Notes: a model not told the origin generated them from the letters alone. Shown: positions 17,506 to 26,423, counted from the first letter of the stretch. The stretch: DNA of 52,090 bases from Filomicrobium sp. (GCA_029287535.1 JARFQY010000068.1:1-52090), one strand, 5' to 3'. Translations and numbers: made by a program.

Positions 17506-18801
17506 ATGAGACGTAACATTCGCTGTTTTGCACTGCCGGCAGCGTATTCCTTATCGCTGCTGGTGGTCGCCGGTGCGCCTGTGGCGGCGCAAACAACCTA
17601 TCGCGACACGATCGTCGACCTCATGGCTGAAGTCGACGGCAGCGACACAGCGAAGGCGGAAAAAGGCAAGCCAGCTCCCGATCCGCGCGAAAATGACAAG
17701 ACCTACCGGCAGGCCCGCGACCTGATGCAGGCCATCGACGCGATTCTCAAGGATACCGCCGAACACCGCTCAGATGCGCAAAAGCTACCGCGTAAGGACG
17801 AGTTCATCGTTACGCCGCTTTGGACGGAAACGCGCGAAGACCGTGAAGATCACATACGTACCCTGCTCGATAGCGCGCTTGGCATCGTTACCGATGCACC
17901 GGTGGTCGAGGTGCAAAAGAAGGTCGAAGGCCTCCGGCGCAATATCCGCGAACTCGAAGACAACATTGTTCAGCTGAAAGAACGGCAACTGTCCGCGCCC
18001 AAGGATGGCGTGCTACCGGGCATGCTGACCGATACCGTCGGAAGCCTCGCGGCGGAGATCGAGGATGCGCAAAAGCGCGTCGCTCAGAACAGAACCGAGA
18101 TCGCGAACGCCAAGAAGGAAATACACGCGGCACTCGTCGAATCGGGAATTGAGCTTGGCGACGGGCAAATCGACCTTCTGCTCGATAGTGTTTTGTCGGG
18201 AGACCTCGTCCGACTCGTTGCTGCATTCAATGCCGCGAAGCTTATTGATTCGCAGCTGGCGGACCGGCTGGCCGCCAGTGGCGAAAACATGAAGGCCGCG
18301 CGCAAGTATTTCGCCATGCATGCGGCGCTGTTTGCGATGCTCGTCCATGCGCAGCAGGCGACGATCGACAAGATCGACGAGAATTACATTCCAAAGCTCG
18401 ACGCCATTTTGAAGGACATCCGTACGGCGCGGACGAAAACACGACAGCTGCTGAGGAACCGCAGCAATCGTCCGGATCAGAAACGGGCGCTCAATGCCAA
18501 CCTGGCAAGCCAGAAGATTGCCGAGGAGGCCGCGCGCGGCTACCGGCGCTACCTGGCCCAGCAGCGTGAGCAACTGGCGCGCGCACGTTCGCGTGCAACG
18601 CATGACCTGAGCATCGCCGACAACACCTATGAAACGGTGGAAGCAAGCTTCCAGCTGCGGTCCTTGATGCGGGATTCGGCAGCTTCGTTCGAAGCCATCC
18701 AGAAGCTCCAAGCGCCGACGTTCGATCAGATCTTCAAGAACGAGGAACTGCGCAAGGAGTTTGAGAACCTAACGCGCAAGCTCGATGTGCCAACAAGCTG
18801 A
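17506..18801 (+). CDS. Secreted coiled-coil protein of unknown family
   Basis: A 431-aa protein with a signal peptide (1-29, ending APVAAQ) and then almost entirely charged helix: long heptad-like stretches around 125-215 (EVQKKVEGLRRNIRELED and following) and 275-390 point to coiled coil. No cysteine remains after the signal region apart from the leader, and no enzymatic motif is seen. GGAGG lies 9 bases before the ATG. It is probably periplasmic. I do not recognise the family; a role as an envelope scaffold would be a guess. It is convergent with the phosphopantetheinyl transferase, 7 bp away. Confidence 0.65.
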   Translation: MRRNIRCFALPAAYSLSLLVVAGAPVAAQTTYRDTIVDLMAEVDGSDTAKAEKGKPAPDPRENDKTYRQARDLMQAIDAILKDTAEHRSDAQKLPRKDEFIVTPLWTETREDREDHIRTLLDSALGIVTDAPVVEVQKKVEGLRRNIRELEDNIVQLKERQLSAPKDGVLPGMLTDTVGSLAAEIEDAQKRVAQNRTEIANAKKEIHAALVESGIELGDGQIDLLLDSVLSGDLVRLVAAFNAAKLIDSQLADRLAASGENMKAARKYFAMHAALFAMLVHAQQATIDKIDENYIPKLDAILKDIRTARTKTRQLLRNRSNRPDQKRALNANLASQKIAEEAARGYRRYLAQQREQLARARSRATHDLSIADNTYETVEASFQLRSLMRDSAASFEAIQKLQAPTFDQIFKNEELRKEFENLTRKLDVPTS

Positions 18802-18808
18802 GACGAGG

Positions 18809-19546
18809 CTAGCCTGGTAGTTCTTGGACTGCCCGGAACCTCAGGCAGGCCTTCTCCGCCCGCAGTGCGACGGCCCCGAGCATTCCTGGACCTGGGTCGA
18901 ATTCCAAAAGGCTCCATGCCCGAGCGGCTTCTTCATCGCCATCAATTGAATTGATCCGCGCCGGCTCGTTGGGGCCAAGCGAGACCTCAAAGCTATCGAG
19001 GCCCCGCACAATGCCTTCTCCAGTTGCTTTCAAGAAGGCTTCCTTGCGTGTCCAGCACTGGAAGAAGGCGTGCTCCTGTTGGTCCGTTGCGAGAGCTTCC
19101 AATGCAGCAACTTCAGCGGCGGCGAAGAAGCGGCGAGCAAGGCCCTCGCGAACCTCACGAACAGCCTCGATGTCGATCCCTAGCGCCGCCGTGCGACAAA
19201 CCCCGAGTGCGGCTCTGGACCCGGAATGACTGAGATTGAAGTGCAGCCCCGCGTGAGGCGCGCATAGCATCGGCTTGCCGGCTGGCGTCACCTCGAAGGA
19301 CAGCTCGGCGGGCTGACAACCAGTATAGAAAGCCAGGATCTGGCGCATACGGCCGCGAGCACTAATGAAGCGCCGCTGGTGCGATGAATCATACAAGCGC
19401 GCGGCGCGGGCCAGCTCATCGCCGGACAGGGCTGCACGAAGCTTGTCGGTTACGGAGTGCGCTTCGTCGATGCCGAACACCCAAGCATCGACGACATGGT
19501 TCTGGCAGGTCTCGCCGTCTCTCGGTATCTCGTCAGAGGGGTTCAT
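18809..19546 (-). CDS. 4'-phosphopantetheinyl transferase (Sfp type)
   Basis: Transfers the 4'-phosphopantetheine arm of coenzyme A to a serine of a carrier protein. At 245 aa it is of the two-domain Sfp class rather than the short AcpS class. Motifs: LHFNLSHSGS (101-110), the Mg-binding ALGIDIEAV (121-129) with Asp125 and Glu127, and CWTRKEAFLKATGEGI (164-179) with Lys168, Glu169 and Lys173. The gene overlaps the stop codon of the upstream polysaccharide deacetylase by 4 bp (ATGA). No polyketide, NRPS or lysine-biosynthesis partner is in the window, so its carrier is unknown. Confidence 0.9.
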   Translation of the reverse strand: MNPSDEIPRDGETCQNHVVDAWVFGIDEAHSVTDKLRAALSGDELARAARLYDSSHQRRFISARGRMRQILAFYTGCQPAELSFEVTPAGKPMLCAPHAGLHFNLSHSGSRAALGVCRTAALGIDIEAVREVREGLARRFFAAAEVAALEALATDQQEHAFFQCWTRKEAFLKATGEGIVRGLDSFEVSLGPNEPARINSIDGDEEAARAWSLLEFDPGPGMLGAVALRAEKACLRFRAVQELPG

Positions 19547-20709
19547 TGAATATAAGGCGCAGCGCGCTCGGCCGGATGAGGACCGATGTGCCGCCAGCTG
19601 GTTGTACTGGCTGCCGGTGACTGCTCAGGGGACGCTGCCGGTGCCTCGCCTCCCGGCAACGCCCTTTTTTTCTTCCAGGGCAAAACTTCCTGTTCGGCGG
19701 GAGGTTTTGCGCGCCGCTTCGAACTCTTCTTCTTGTTTGACCTTCGCTTGAGGAGGCGACGGTCACGCGGGGCTGGCGATACGACGGCCACCGGCAGATC
19801 CGACTGCGCGTTCAGTGGGGTCGCTGCATTCGCTTGACGCAAAACCGAAATGGCTCCGTAAAACGGCATGAGGCGCGGCTTATATGGGCTCTTTTCCAAA
19901 TTGGCGGCAACCTTGTCACGATAGCCCGCAACGAACTCCTGGCGCGGGACGTAGGCCTTGCGCTGGCGCATATGGACGACCTTGAAACCGCGCTCCTTCA
20001 GGCCTTCAAGGATGGCGGGCAGCGCCTTGGCGGTGGCGGGCTTGATGTCGTGAAAAAGCAAGATGCCACCCCCGCGCTTTACAACGCGCGCCAGCGTTAC
20101 GCGGGTCAGTTCAGCAGGGTCGGCGATGAAGCTGTCGTCTGTCACAACGTCGACGGTGAAGGTGGCGACACCGCGATCCTGGAGATAGCCGAGTAAGGGT
20201 GCGGAATCGTTCAGCCCGGTGAAGCGGAAAAACGGAGCAATGCCACCGCCGGCGGCCGCATCGAGTGCCGCAAAACCGCGTTCGATCTCATCTTGGGCCC
20301 GCTTGGCCGGCATCTTCGGGAGTTGACGGGGATGGGCCCAGGTATGTCCTGCCAGAGTGTGTCCGCGGGCAATGATATCGCGGGTGATAACGGGATACGC
20401 CACCGCCATTTTGCCGACTGAAAAGAACGTGGCACGCGTGCAATGGTGCTCAAGCGTATCAAGGATGCGAGGCGTGACCCAGGGACTGGGGCCATCATCG
20501 AATGTGAGGACCACTTCCTTTTCGCGAAGGAATGTAGGTTCTTTCTGCTGCTTGGAAATTGCGCCGAACAGAGGGCCGCCGCTGGCGTCAACCTCAACGA
20601 TCCGCTCAAGCCCAATCGCGTGCTCTGGAGCAGAGCAATCGATGGCGCCCGCCGGACCTGCGAAAACCACTCCTGCGACTGAAATTGATGCGACAAAGAT
20701 GCTGCGCAT
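19543..20709 (-). CDS. Polysaccharide deacetylase family protein (NodB domain)
   Basis: A 388-aa secreted carbohydrate esterase 4 protein: signal peptide 1-22, NodB domain about 60-230. Metal and catalytic motifs are LTFDDGP (68-74), with Asp71 and Asp72, and AGHTWAHP (120-127), with His122 and His126; FFRFTGL (160-166) and LLFHD (217-221) complete the fold. After residue 260 comes a basic, Pro/Lys-rich tail. Likely substrates are N-acetylated glycans of the wall or a surface polysaccharide. It is one of two paralogues; the usual RFPYG-like motif reads RFTGLND here. The phosphopantetheinyl transferase gene is coupled to its end. Confidence 0.88.
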   Translation of the reverse strand: MRSIFVASISVAGVVFAGPAGAIDCSAPEHAIGLERIVEVDASGGPLFGAISKQQKEPTFLREKEVVLTFDDGPSPWVTPRILDTLEHHCTRATFFSVGKMAVAYPVITRDIIARGHTLAGHTWAHPRQLPKMPAKRAQDEIERGFAALDAAAGGGIAPFFRFTGLNDSAPLLGYLQDRGVATFTVDVVTDDSFIADPAELTRVTLARVVKRGGGILLFHDIKPATAKALPAILEGLKERGFKVVHMRQRKAYVPRQEFVAGYRDKVAANLEKSPYKPRLMPFYGAISVLRQANAATPLNAQSDLPVAVVSPAPRDRRLLKRRSNKKKSSKRRAKPPAEQEVLPWKKKRALPGGEAPAASPEQSPAASTTSWRHIGPHPAERAAPYIQ

Positions 20710-20853
20710 ACAGCGTCCCTTATGAAGCGTTCAGGGATAGATGAAAGTTCGCGTAACCGATTCCCTAGTCGCAAGTTTGGCGGATCAGAAGGCCGGCTGG
20801 TGGCGTTTTGAAAGCAATAGTCTGATCTGTGGTGCTTAATATTGTGTTCATCT

Positions 20854-20867
20854 CGCTCATGTGAGCG
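20854..20867. repeat. Palindrome between the two deacetylase genes
   Basis: CGCTCA (20854-20859) and TGAGCG (20862-20867) with a 2-bp centre. It lies about 145 bp upstream of the deacetylase start at 20709 and about 60 bp after the stop of the second deacetylase, so it could be an operator for the first gene or part of a stop signal for the second. Confidence 0.4.
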
Positions 20868-20923
20868 CAATGGCGCTTTGCGCAAGGCGCACCGCCAGAA
20901 CGGACCTGACAAGCCCAGTAAAA

Positions 20924-22075
20924 TCAGTTGTTGAATACTTCGCGGCGCCAGTCTTCTTTGAAGGCCCGTTGGAGGGCTGCTGCCGCGTCGCTTTGATCCT
21001 CCGTGGTCGGCTTTTTGGCCTGGACCCGTTTCTTGGTGCGGACCTCACTTGGTTCGCGTTCTTCCGCAGCCAATTCCTCCGCTTGCTTCCTGACGGCAGG
21101 ACGAGGGCGCCCGGACCGCTGCGGCAGCGGCCCCTTGAAGATCCCAGGAGGTACGATCTCCAGCGGCTGAACGGCCGGAAAATCAGTTGCGGCCGAGACC
21201 GGCCACACTATGGAACGAGAAGCCAATGGTCGGCGTGAGGCAATCTTCTTGCGGCGATCAGCCTCACGTTGGGCCATCCGATCATATTTCGGCAGCGTCG
21301 TGGTGGGATTCTTCGGAACGAGGTGCACGACTTTGTACCCGCCCGCCGCCAAGGCATCGAGCAGCTGATCCACACCTTTGGCCGTTGAACGCTGAATGTC
21401 GTGGAACAGCAGGATGCCTTTGCCCAACCGCTTCAGCCCGGCAAGGGTGCGCCTCACCATGGTCGAGCCCGACCTGGTGCGAAAATCAAGGGAATCAACG
21501 TCGATCGAAAAGTTGCCTTGCCCGCGCTCCTTCAAGTGGCGCTGCATGCGGCTCGGGTCACTTAAATAGGGAAAGCGGAAGAATGGCGCGGCAGGCTTTC
21601 CCAAGGCGAGCGAAACAGCGCTGATGCCAAGTTCAATCTCTTTTTTCGCCCGCTCGAAACCGAGACGGCCCTGCATCTTGTGCGACCACGTGTGGGTGGC
21701 CACGGTGTGCCCCCGCCGGTCGATCTCCTTCACCATGCTCGGGTCGACCAGAGCCATGCGGCCAACCATGAAGAACGTTGCTTTTGTGCAGTGTTCCTCC
21801 AAGGCGTTGAGCACGGCTGTTGTTTTCGGCCGCAAAGGTCCGTCATCGAATGTGAGAACCACTTCGCCGGGCCTTAGAAAATCAATGTCCTTGTACTGCA
21901 TATTTCCGAATCGCGGACCGGCCGTCGTATCAACCTCAAGAATCCGCGAAACCCCCAGCACACCCTTGCGTTCAGAGCAGGAGCGCTTGCCGGCTTGAGC
22001 TTGCTCGCTACCAGCCGTGGCAAGGCCCGCCGCCATCGCCAGTGCGATCATCACGGTTGTCGCGATCCGCATCAT
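20924..22075 (-). CDS. Polysaccharide deacetylase family protein, second paralogue
   Basis: A 383-aa secreted NodB-domain protein, paralogous to the one at 19543-20709. Signal peptide about 1-28 in the short form; a NodB domain spans about 65-230. LTFDDGP supplies the metal-binding Asp pair, THTWSH the two histidines, FFRFPYLSDPS the next motif, and ILLFHD the last. Unlike its neighbour it keeps the family RFPY sequence. The C-terminal 110 residues are basic and disordered. I start at the ATG at 22075 with GAGG upstream; the longer frame starts with GTG. The two genes are separated by about 210 bp. Confidence 0.88.
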   Translation of the reverse strand: MMRIATTVMIALAMAAGLATAGSEQAQAGKRSCSERKGVLGVSRILEVDTTAGPRFGNMQYKDIDFLRPGEVVLTFDDGPLRPKTTAVLNALEEHCTKATFFMVGRMALVDPSMVKEIDRRGHTVATHTWSHKMQGRLGFERAKKEIELGISAVSLALGKPAAPFFRFPYLSDPSRMQRHLKERGQGNFSIDVDSLDFRTRSGSTMVRRTLAGLKRLGKGILLFHDIQRSTAKGVDQLLDALAAGGYKVVHLVPKNPTTTLPKYDRMAQREADRRKKIASRRPLASRSIVWPVSAATDFPAVQPLEIVPPGIFKGPLPQRSGRPRPAVRKQAEELAAEEREPSEVRTKKRVQAKKPTTEDQSDAAAALQRAFKEDWRREVFNN

Positions 22076-22333
22076 TCCGCCGTCCCTCACCCTGTCTGCG
22101 CCCTTTGGTGTTTGCTACCGGGAAACCAGTCATACGCTTATCAATCAGAGATTACGAAAGAACTCTCAACGAAACACCGCTTTTCAGGTCACACTGTGTT
22201 GCTTTGTCCACCAGATGATGCGTGCCCGCCTCAGAATGTGCTACCGACACGGGCGATTCAATGACAGGCGTCCCCTTTAGAACGGGCTTGGAAGAGGCTT
22301 GCCCGCGACCCGGGCTGCAAGGACTGGTGAGGC

Positions 22334-23716
22334 ATGGAATCTCGCGCTGAAGAGGCGATCGACACCGAAAAGGAGCAAAGGGAGGCCGTTAGGAAGCTCG
22401 TCAGCGGGCTTACTGACGCCCTCGAAGCCGGTGACGTCGGAACGATCCGCTCGCTGACGGCGGACGTGCTCGCACCGGACCTTGCCGAGGCGATCGAACT
22501 CCTCGATCAGGAGGACCGCGTCAAGCTGATTCAGGCCCTTGGCGACGACTTCGATTTTGACGTTTTCTCCGAGCTCGACGAGACGGTTCGCGACGAACTG
22601 TCTGAAGAGCTGCCCAATGACTTTCTGGCGAAGGCGGCGACAGAGCTTGATTCAGATGATGCCGCCTACCTGCTCGAAAACCTCGAGGAAAGCGACCGGC
22701 AGGAGATCTTTGATCAGATCCCTTACGAGGAGCGTGCCGCTCTCGAGCGCAACTTCGAATACAATGAAGAGACCGCCGGGCGTCTCATGCAGTCCGACTA
22801 CGTTGCCGTGGCGCCGTTCTGGAGCGTCGGGCGCGTGATTGACTACATGCGTGAAAGCGACGAGCTGCCGGATACGTTTTCAGAGATCTTCGTCGTGGAT
22901 CCGGCCTTCAAGGTGCTCGGCGAAGTGCAACTGTCAAGACTGCTGCGCACCAAGCGACACGTGCTGGTGTCGGAGATCATGGATCCCGACCCGCACAGGG
23001 TGCGGGCAAACGAAGACCAGGAAGAGGTGGCGCGGCAGTTTCGAAAATACGACCTGATCTCGGCACCCGTCGTTGATGAGAACGATCGACTGGTCGGTGT
23101 CGTTACTGTCGACGATGTTGTCGATGTCATCCAGGACGAAGCCGAGGAAGATATGCTGGCGCTGGCGGGCGTCGGCGACGAAACGGTGACCGACAGCGTT
23201 TATTGGACCGTGCGGTCGCGGGTTCCATGGCTGGTCGTCAATCTTGCAACCGCGATCCTTGCCTCGCTGGTCATTCAGATGTTTGACGCAACCATCGAGC
23301 AAATGGTGGCGCTCGCCGTGTTGATGCCGATCGTTGCTTCCATGGGCGGCAATGCCGCCACGCAGACCATGACCGTGACCGTGCGGGCGCTGGCCTTGAA
23401 CAAGCTTTCCCGCGTCAACGCGCCGAAGGTCATTACGCGCGAAACCGTGGTGGGCATCGCTAACGGTCTCATCTTGTCGGCAATTACGGCGGCCGTGGCG
23501 ATCGTCTGGTTCGGGTCCGGTCCGCTGGCGATCGTCATCGCGGTTGCGATGATCGTCAACTTGCTGGTGGCCGCTGTGGCCGGGATCCTGATCCCGATCG
23601 CCATTGACTGGTTCGACCTCGACCCGGCGCCCGCTTCCGGCGTCTTCGTGACGACGGTGACCGACGTCATCGGGTTCTTCGCATTCCTCGGGCTGGCGTC
23701 GATCTGGCTGTTGTGA
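22334..23716 (+). CDS. mgtE: Magnesium transporter MgtE
   Basis: Mg2+-gated channel of the inner membrane, 460 aa, standard length. The acidic cytoplasmic MgtE_N domain covers about 35-140, a CBS pair about 145-270 (second CBS has DLISAPVVDEND and LVGVVTVDDVVDVI), and five membrane helices follow from about 290. The family signature PIVASMGGNAATQT includes MGGN at 337-340. Mg2+ bound between the N and CBS domains closes the pore in known homologues. The 240-bp leader contains several weak hairpins but no magnesium riboswitch that I can recognise. Confidence 0.94.
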   Translation: MESRAEEAIDTEKEQREAVRKLVSGLTDALEAGDVGTIRSLTADVLAPDLAEAIELLDQEDRVKLIQALGDDFDFDVFSELDETVRDELSEELPNDFLAKAATELDSDDAAYLLENLEESDRQEIFDQIPYEERAALERNFEYNEETAGRLMQSDYVAVAPFWSVGRVIDYMRESDELPDTFSEIFVVDPAFKVLGEVQLSRLLRTKRHVLVSEIMDPDPHRVRANEDQEEVARQFRKYDLISAPVVDENDRLVGVVTVDDVVDVIQDEAEEDMLALAGVGDETVTDSVYWTVRSRVPWLVVNLATAILASLVIQMFDATIEQMVALAVLMPIVASMGGNAATQTMTVTVRALALNKLSRVNAPKVITRETVVGIANGLILSAITAAVAIVWFGSGPLAIVIAVAMIVNLLVAAVAGILIPIAIDWFDLDPAPASGVFVTTVTDVIGFFAFLGLASIWLL

Positions 23717-23734
23717 GAAGCACGGCCGCGGGCG

Positions 23735-25141
23735 TCACAACCCAATGGCGTTATAGGCCTCGGTAATGCGCTTGAGGGCGATGGTGTAGGCGGCGGTGCG
23801 CATATCGAGTTCTTCGCCATTGATCCGCCGCGCTTCCGCAATCTCCCCGTAGGCGCCGCGCATCATTTCATCAAGGCCGGACCGAACGAGATCAATCTCG
23901 CGGGCACCAGACAAAAACGCACTGGCATTCTCTGAGGGAAACTGCTTTCCGGTCATGGCTTCCAGCGAATGTGCGAGCATTCGATGGCTTGTTTCATGGT
24001 GCCGGCGTTCCATCAAACCGAATGGGATGTGGGTCAGGTTCTTCACCCATTCGAAATAGCTCACGATGACGCCACCGGCGTTGACGTACAGGTCCGGAAG
24101 AACGGCGACGCCTCGGGCTCGAAGAATCTTGTCGGCCTCAAATGTCGTCGGACCATTGGCCGCTTCCGCAATGAGTTTTGCCTGCACGGTTTTCGCGTTT
24201 TCGGAGTTGATGACACCTTCCATCGCCGCCGGGATCAGGATGTCACATTCGGCGGCCAGGAGGCTTGCGCCATCCTCGACGAAGTTTGCGTGCGGATACC
24301 CGCGCACACCATTATTTTCCTGCTTGTGACGACTGAGATCCTCGATTTCAATGCCTTGGTCGGCATGGACGGCTCCGTCGCGCTCAATAACGGCGATGAC
24401 CTTACAGCCGTCTTGCTCGCTCAAGAACTTGGCGGCGTGGTAGCCGACATTGCCGAGCCCCTGGATGATGACGCGCTTGCCGGAAAGCCCCGACGTCAGA
24501 CCCGCCTTGGCGACATCTTCCTCGTGCCTGAAGAACTCTCGAATGGCGTACTGGACGCCACGACCTGTTGCCTCAATCCGCCCCTCGATGCCACCGGCTG
24601 CAAGAGGTTTGCCCGTCACGCACGCGAAGGCGTTGATGTCGTTGGGCGACCACCTGCGATACTCGTCGGTCATCCAGACCATCGTGAGTTCGCCGGTTCC
24701 CATGTCGGGGGCCGGCACGTTTTGGCTAGGGGAGAGAAAGTTGTGGCGGGCAAGTTCCTGGGTGAAGCGGCGCGTGATCTTCTCGAGTTCTTCGCGGTTC
24801 CATTTCTTTGGATCAATTCTCAGCGCGCCTTTGGAGCCGCCGAAGGGAAGCCCCATGAGAGCGCACTTGTACGTCATCAGCGCCGCCAGCGCTTCGACTT
24901 CCTCCTGGTCGGCGTCGAGGGCGTAGCGTATCCCGCCCTTGGCCGGCGTGATGTGCGTGCTGTGCACCGCCCGCCAGCCGGTAAACGTTTCCATTCGGCC
25001 GCGCAGCCGGACGCCGAAACGCATGACGTAGGTCGCGTTACAGGTCCGGATCTTCTCGGCGAGCCCGTCCTGCATCGGCACGTGGGTGGCGGCCTGTTCA
25101 AACTGCCGATCGACGTCGCGAAGGAAGGACCATCCGGTCAT
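23735..25141 (-). CDS. Glu/Leu/Phe/Val-type (glutamate) dehydrogenase
   Basis: Reversible oxidative deamination of an amino acid, most likely glutamate, with NAD(P). It is 468 aa, near the usual 420-470. The catalytic Lys104 lies in GLPFGGSKGA (97-106), the general signature; THITPAKGGIR (62-72) and VPAPDMGTGE (142-151) complete the active site. A Rossmann fold with GLGNVGYHAAKFL follows. Sequence features resemble NAD-linked glutamate dehydrogenases of the short class rather than leucine dehydrogenase. It overlaps the upstream cysteine-rich gene by ATGA (25138-25141). Confidence 0.9.
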   Translation of the reverse strand: MTGWSFLRDVDRQFEQAATHVPMQDGLAEKIRTCNATYVMRFGVRLRGRMETFTGWRAVHSTHITPAKGGIRYALDADQEEVEALAALMTYKCALMGLPFGGSKGALRIDPKKWNREELEKITRRFTQELARHNFLSPSQNVPAPDMGTGELTMVWMTDEYRRWSPNDINAFACVTGKPLAAGGIEGRIEATGRGVQYAIREFFRHEEDVAKAGLTSGLSGKRVIIQGLGNVGYHAAKFLSEQDGCKVIAVIERDGAVHADQGIEIEDLSRHKQENNGVRGYPHANFVEDGASLLAAECDILIPAAMEGVINSENAKTVQAKLIAEAANGPTTFEADKILRARGVAVLPDLYVNAGGVIVSYFEWVKNLTHIPFGLMERRHHETSHRMLAHSLEAMTGKQFPSENASAFLSGAREIDLVRSGLDEMMRGAYGEIAEARRINGEELDMRTAAYTIALKRITEAYNAIGL

Positions 25142-25608
25142 TGTTTGACTCCTGGTTTATTCACCGCGGGCGCTTTCGGACCCTGGGTTCCCTTGCCTTT
25201 GGAATCCTTGATCGCGAGCACCAGCTTGCAGGTATGAGAGAGTTTGCGACGATGTTGCTCCAGGCACGCGGGCACGCGCCCTTCGCCGTGTTCAATGCCG
25301 GAACAGAATTCAGCGATTTCGTTGCGGCATTCGCTGCGTACTCGTCCCTGAAATCCACTGCCGCCGCTTCCACCCTGTCGCCCCCACCCAGGTCCCTTCC
25401 GCTCCAACGCCGTTTTGCATGACCGTGAAAGCGCTTCCAGGTGCCCGCTCAAGCACACGGGAATAGCGCCAGCTTCGTGTGGGACATCCGAACAGAATCT
25501 GTCGATCTGGGATTTGCAGTCGGCCAGAACCGCATCATCCGACCGAGCCGAATGGATCACAACGCTAACCGCGGTGATGCAAGTCAGTATGGCAACTGCA
25601 CCTCTCAA
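25138..25608 (-). CDS. Secreted cysteine-rich-repeat (GLG1-like) protein
   Basis: A small exported protein, 156 aa from the preferred TTG start at 25608, which gives a signal peptide (MRGAVAILTCITAVSVV) and has GGAG 8 bases upstream; an ATG at 25707 would add 33 unlikely residues. Two repeats with identical cysteine spacing, C-x7-C-x12-C-x11-C (Cys31/39/52/64 and Cys94/102/115/127), match the cysteine-rich GLG1 repeat that occurs in many alphaproteobacterial secreted proteins. The repeats are probably disulfide-bonded. Function is unknown. Its 3' end is translationally coupled to the glutamate dehydrogenase gene, an unusual partner. Confidence 0.75.
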   Translation of the reverse strand: MRGAVAILTCITAVSVVIHSARSDDAVLADCKSQIDRFCSDVPHEAGAIPVCLSGHLEALSRSCKTALERKGPGWGRQGGSGGSGFQGRVRSECRNEIAEFCSGIEHGEGRVPACLEQHRRKLSHTCKLVLAIKDSKGKGTQGPKAPAVNKPGVKQ

Positions 25609-25707
25609 GTTCGGATCTCCATGGCGTATCGCCCCGGCGGGGCCGCAGGCTAGCACCGAAATTCGCAGGCAGTCATCCAATGCTGTCGAAAACTGGTGAA
25701 GTATCAT

Positions 25708-26164
25708 CGTCTTTTGCGCCTCCCGAGAGCCTCGTTGGTAGGGCCCACGATGCTTTTTGCCGACATACCTGGCTTAACGGCATTGTCCGCAATCGCACCT
25801 TCGGCCAGCGCAGCGTTGGATGTGACGGGGCGGCCTCTTGACTTGCCGGCGTTTGATCGCAAATGAAGCCAGCATGGACTCCGGCGCCTGTGCGTCAGTG
25901 GCGTATAGGATCCCGGGGCCGAGCAGAAAAAAGGCAATAAATGCAGCGCTCTATGCCGCGAAATGCGGCAACCCGGAGACTGTGACCTGGCCGCGTCAGT
26001 ATTGTGCAGCGCGGCAATAAGGTTGTGGATAGCACCAACTTCCATGGCCGAGGGTCTGATTGCTGTCGCATGATATCGGCTAACAAATGCCGATCCGTTT
26101 GTTTGAGTGAGAATGGTTCTACCTGTGCACACGTTATTGGGCACGCGGACAGTGGGGTGAGACG
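25708..26164. other. Intergenic region, no supported gene
   Basis: About 450 bp between a minus-strand cysteine-rich gene and a plus-strand small gene. Open frames exist on both strands (minus 25704-26144 and plus 25838-26020) but they have no ribosome binding site, recognisable motif or signal, and I regard them as chance. It should contain the two divergent promoters. Confidence 0.45.
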
Positions 26165-26386
26165 ATGAATTCTGCTTCTGTTGAAGTCGTCAGCCGAGGC
26201 CGACGATTCCAGGTTCTCGCTATGGAAACCGAGACGCAGGGCCGGATGGTGGGGGTTAAACCTGTTCGCACCACCCGCGACCGCGAAATTGAGATCATCT
26301 ATCAAACAAAAGCGGCGACCGGCGAGCCTCTAGAGGACTGCATGATGCGCTGCGCCCGCGAGTGGATGGCGCGCCAAGCAGCCTAA
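26165..26386 (+). CDS. Small uncharacterised protein (73 aa)
   Basis: A 73-residue protein with GGGGTGAG directly before the ATG. It is soluble, with alternating basic and acidic residues, a predicted N-terminal beta segment (VEVVSRGRRFQVLAM) and a C-terminal helix (LEDCMMRCAREWMA). It has two cysteines in that helix. I do not recognise the family. The strong ribosome binding site and consistent codon use support a real gene. It is convergent with the kinase/BON gene; a 9-bp hairpin lies between. Confidence 0.55.
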   Translation: MNSASVEVVSRGRRFQVLAMETETQGRMVGVKPVRTTRDREIEIIYQTKAATGEPLEDCMMRCAREWMARQAA

Positions 26387-26423
26387 ACCGCACTAAGCAG
26401 CTTTCTGACTTTCGGCCGGACGG

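Noticed and set aside
22091-22333. Possible magnesium riboswitch (M-box or ykkC-like) before mgtE
   Set aside because: I could not trace the conserved core of any known magnesium RNA; only weak stems were seen.
23969-25237. 422-codon plus-strand frame
   Set aside because: Antisense to glutamate dehydrogenase, with no motif and no ribosome binding site.
25704-26144. 146-codon minus-strand frame ending in an ATGA overlap with the cysteine-rich gene
   Set aside because: The overlap is formed with an unlikely ATG start; the sequence has no motif or signal, and a better TTG start with ribosome site lies 99 bp inside the cysteine-rich gene.
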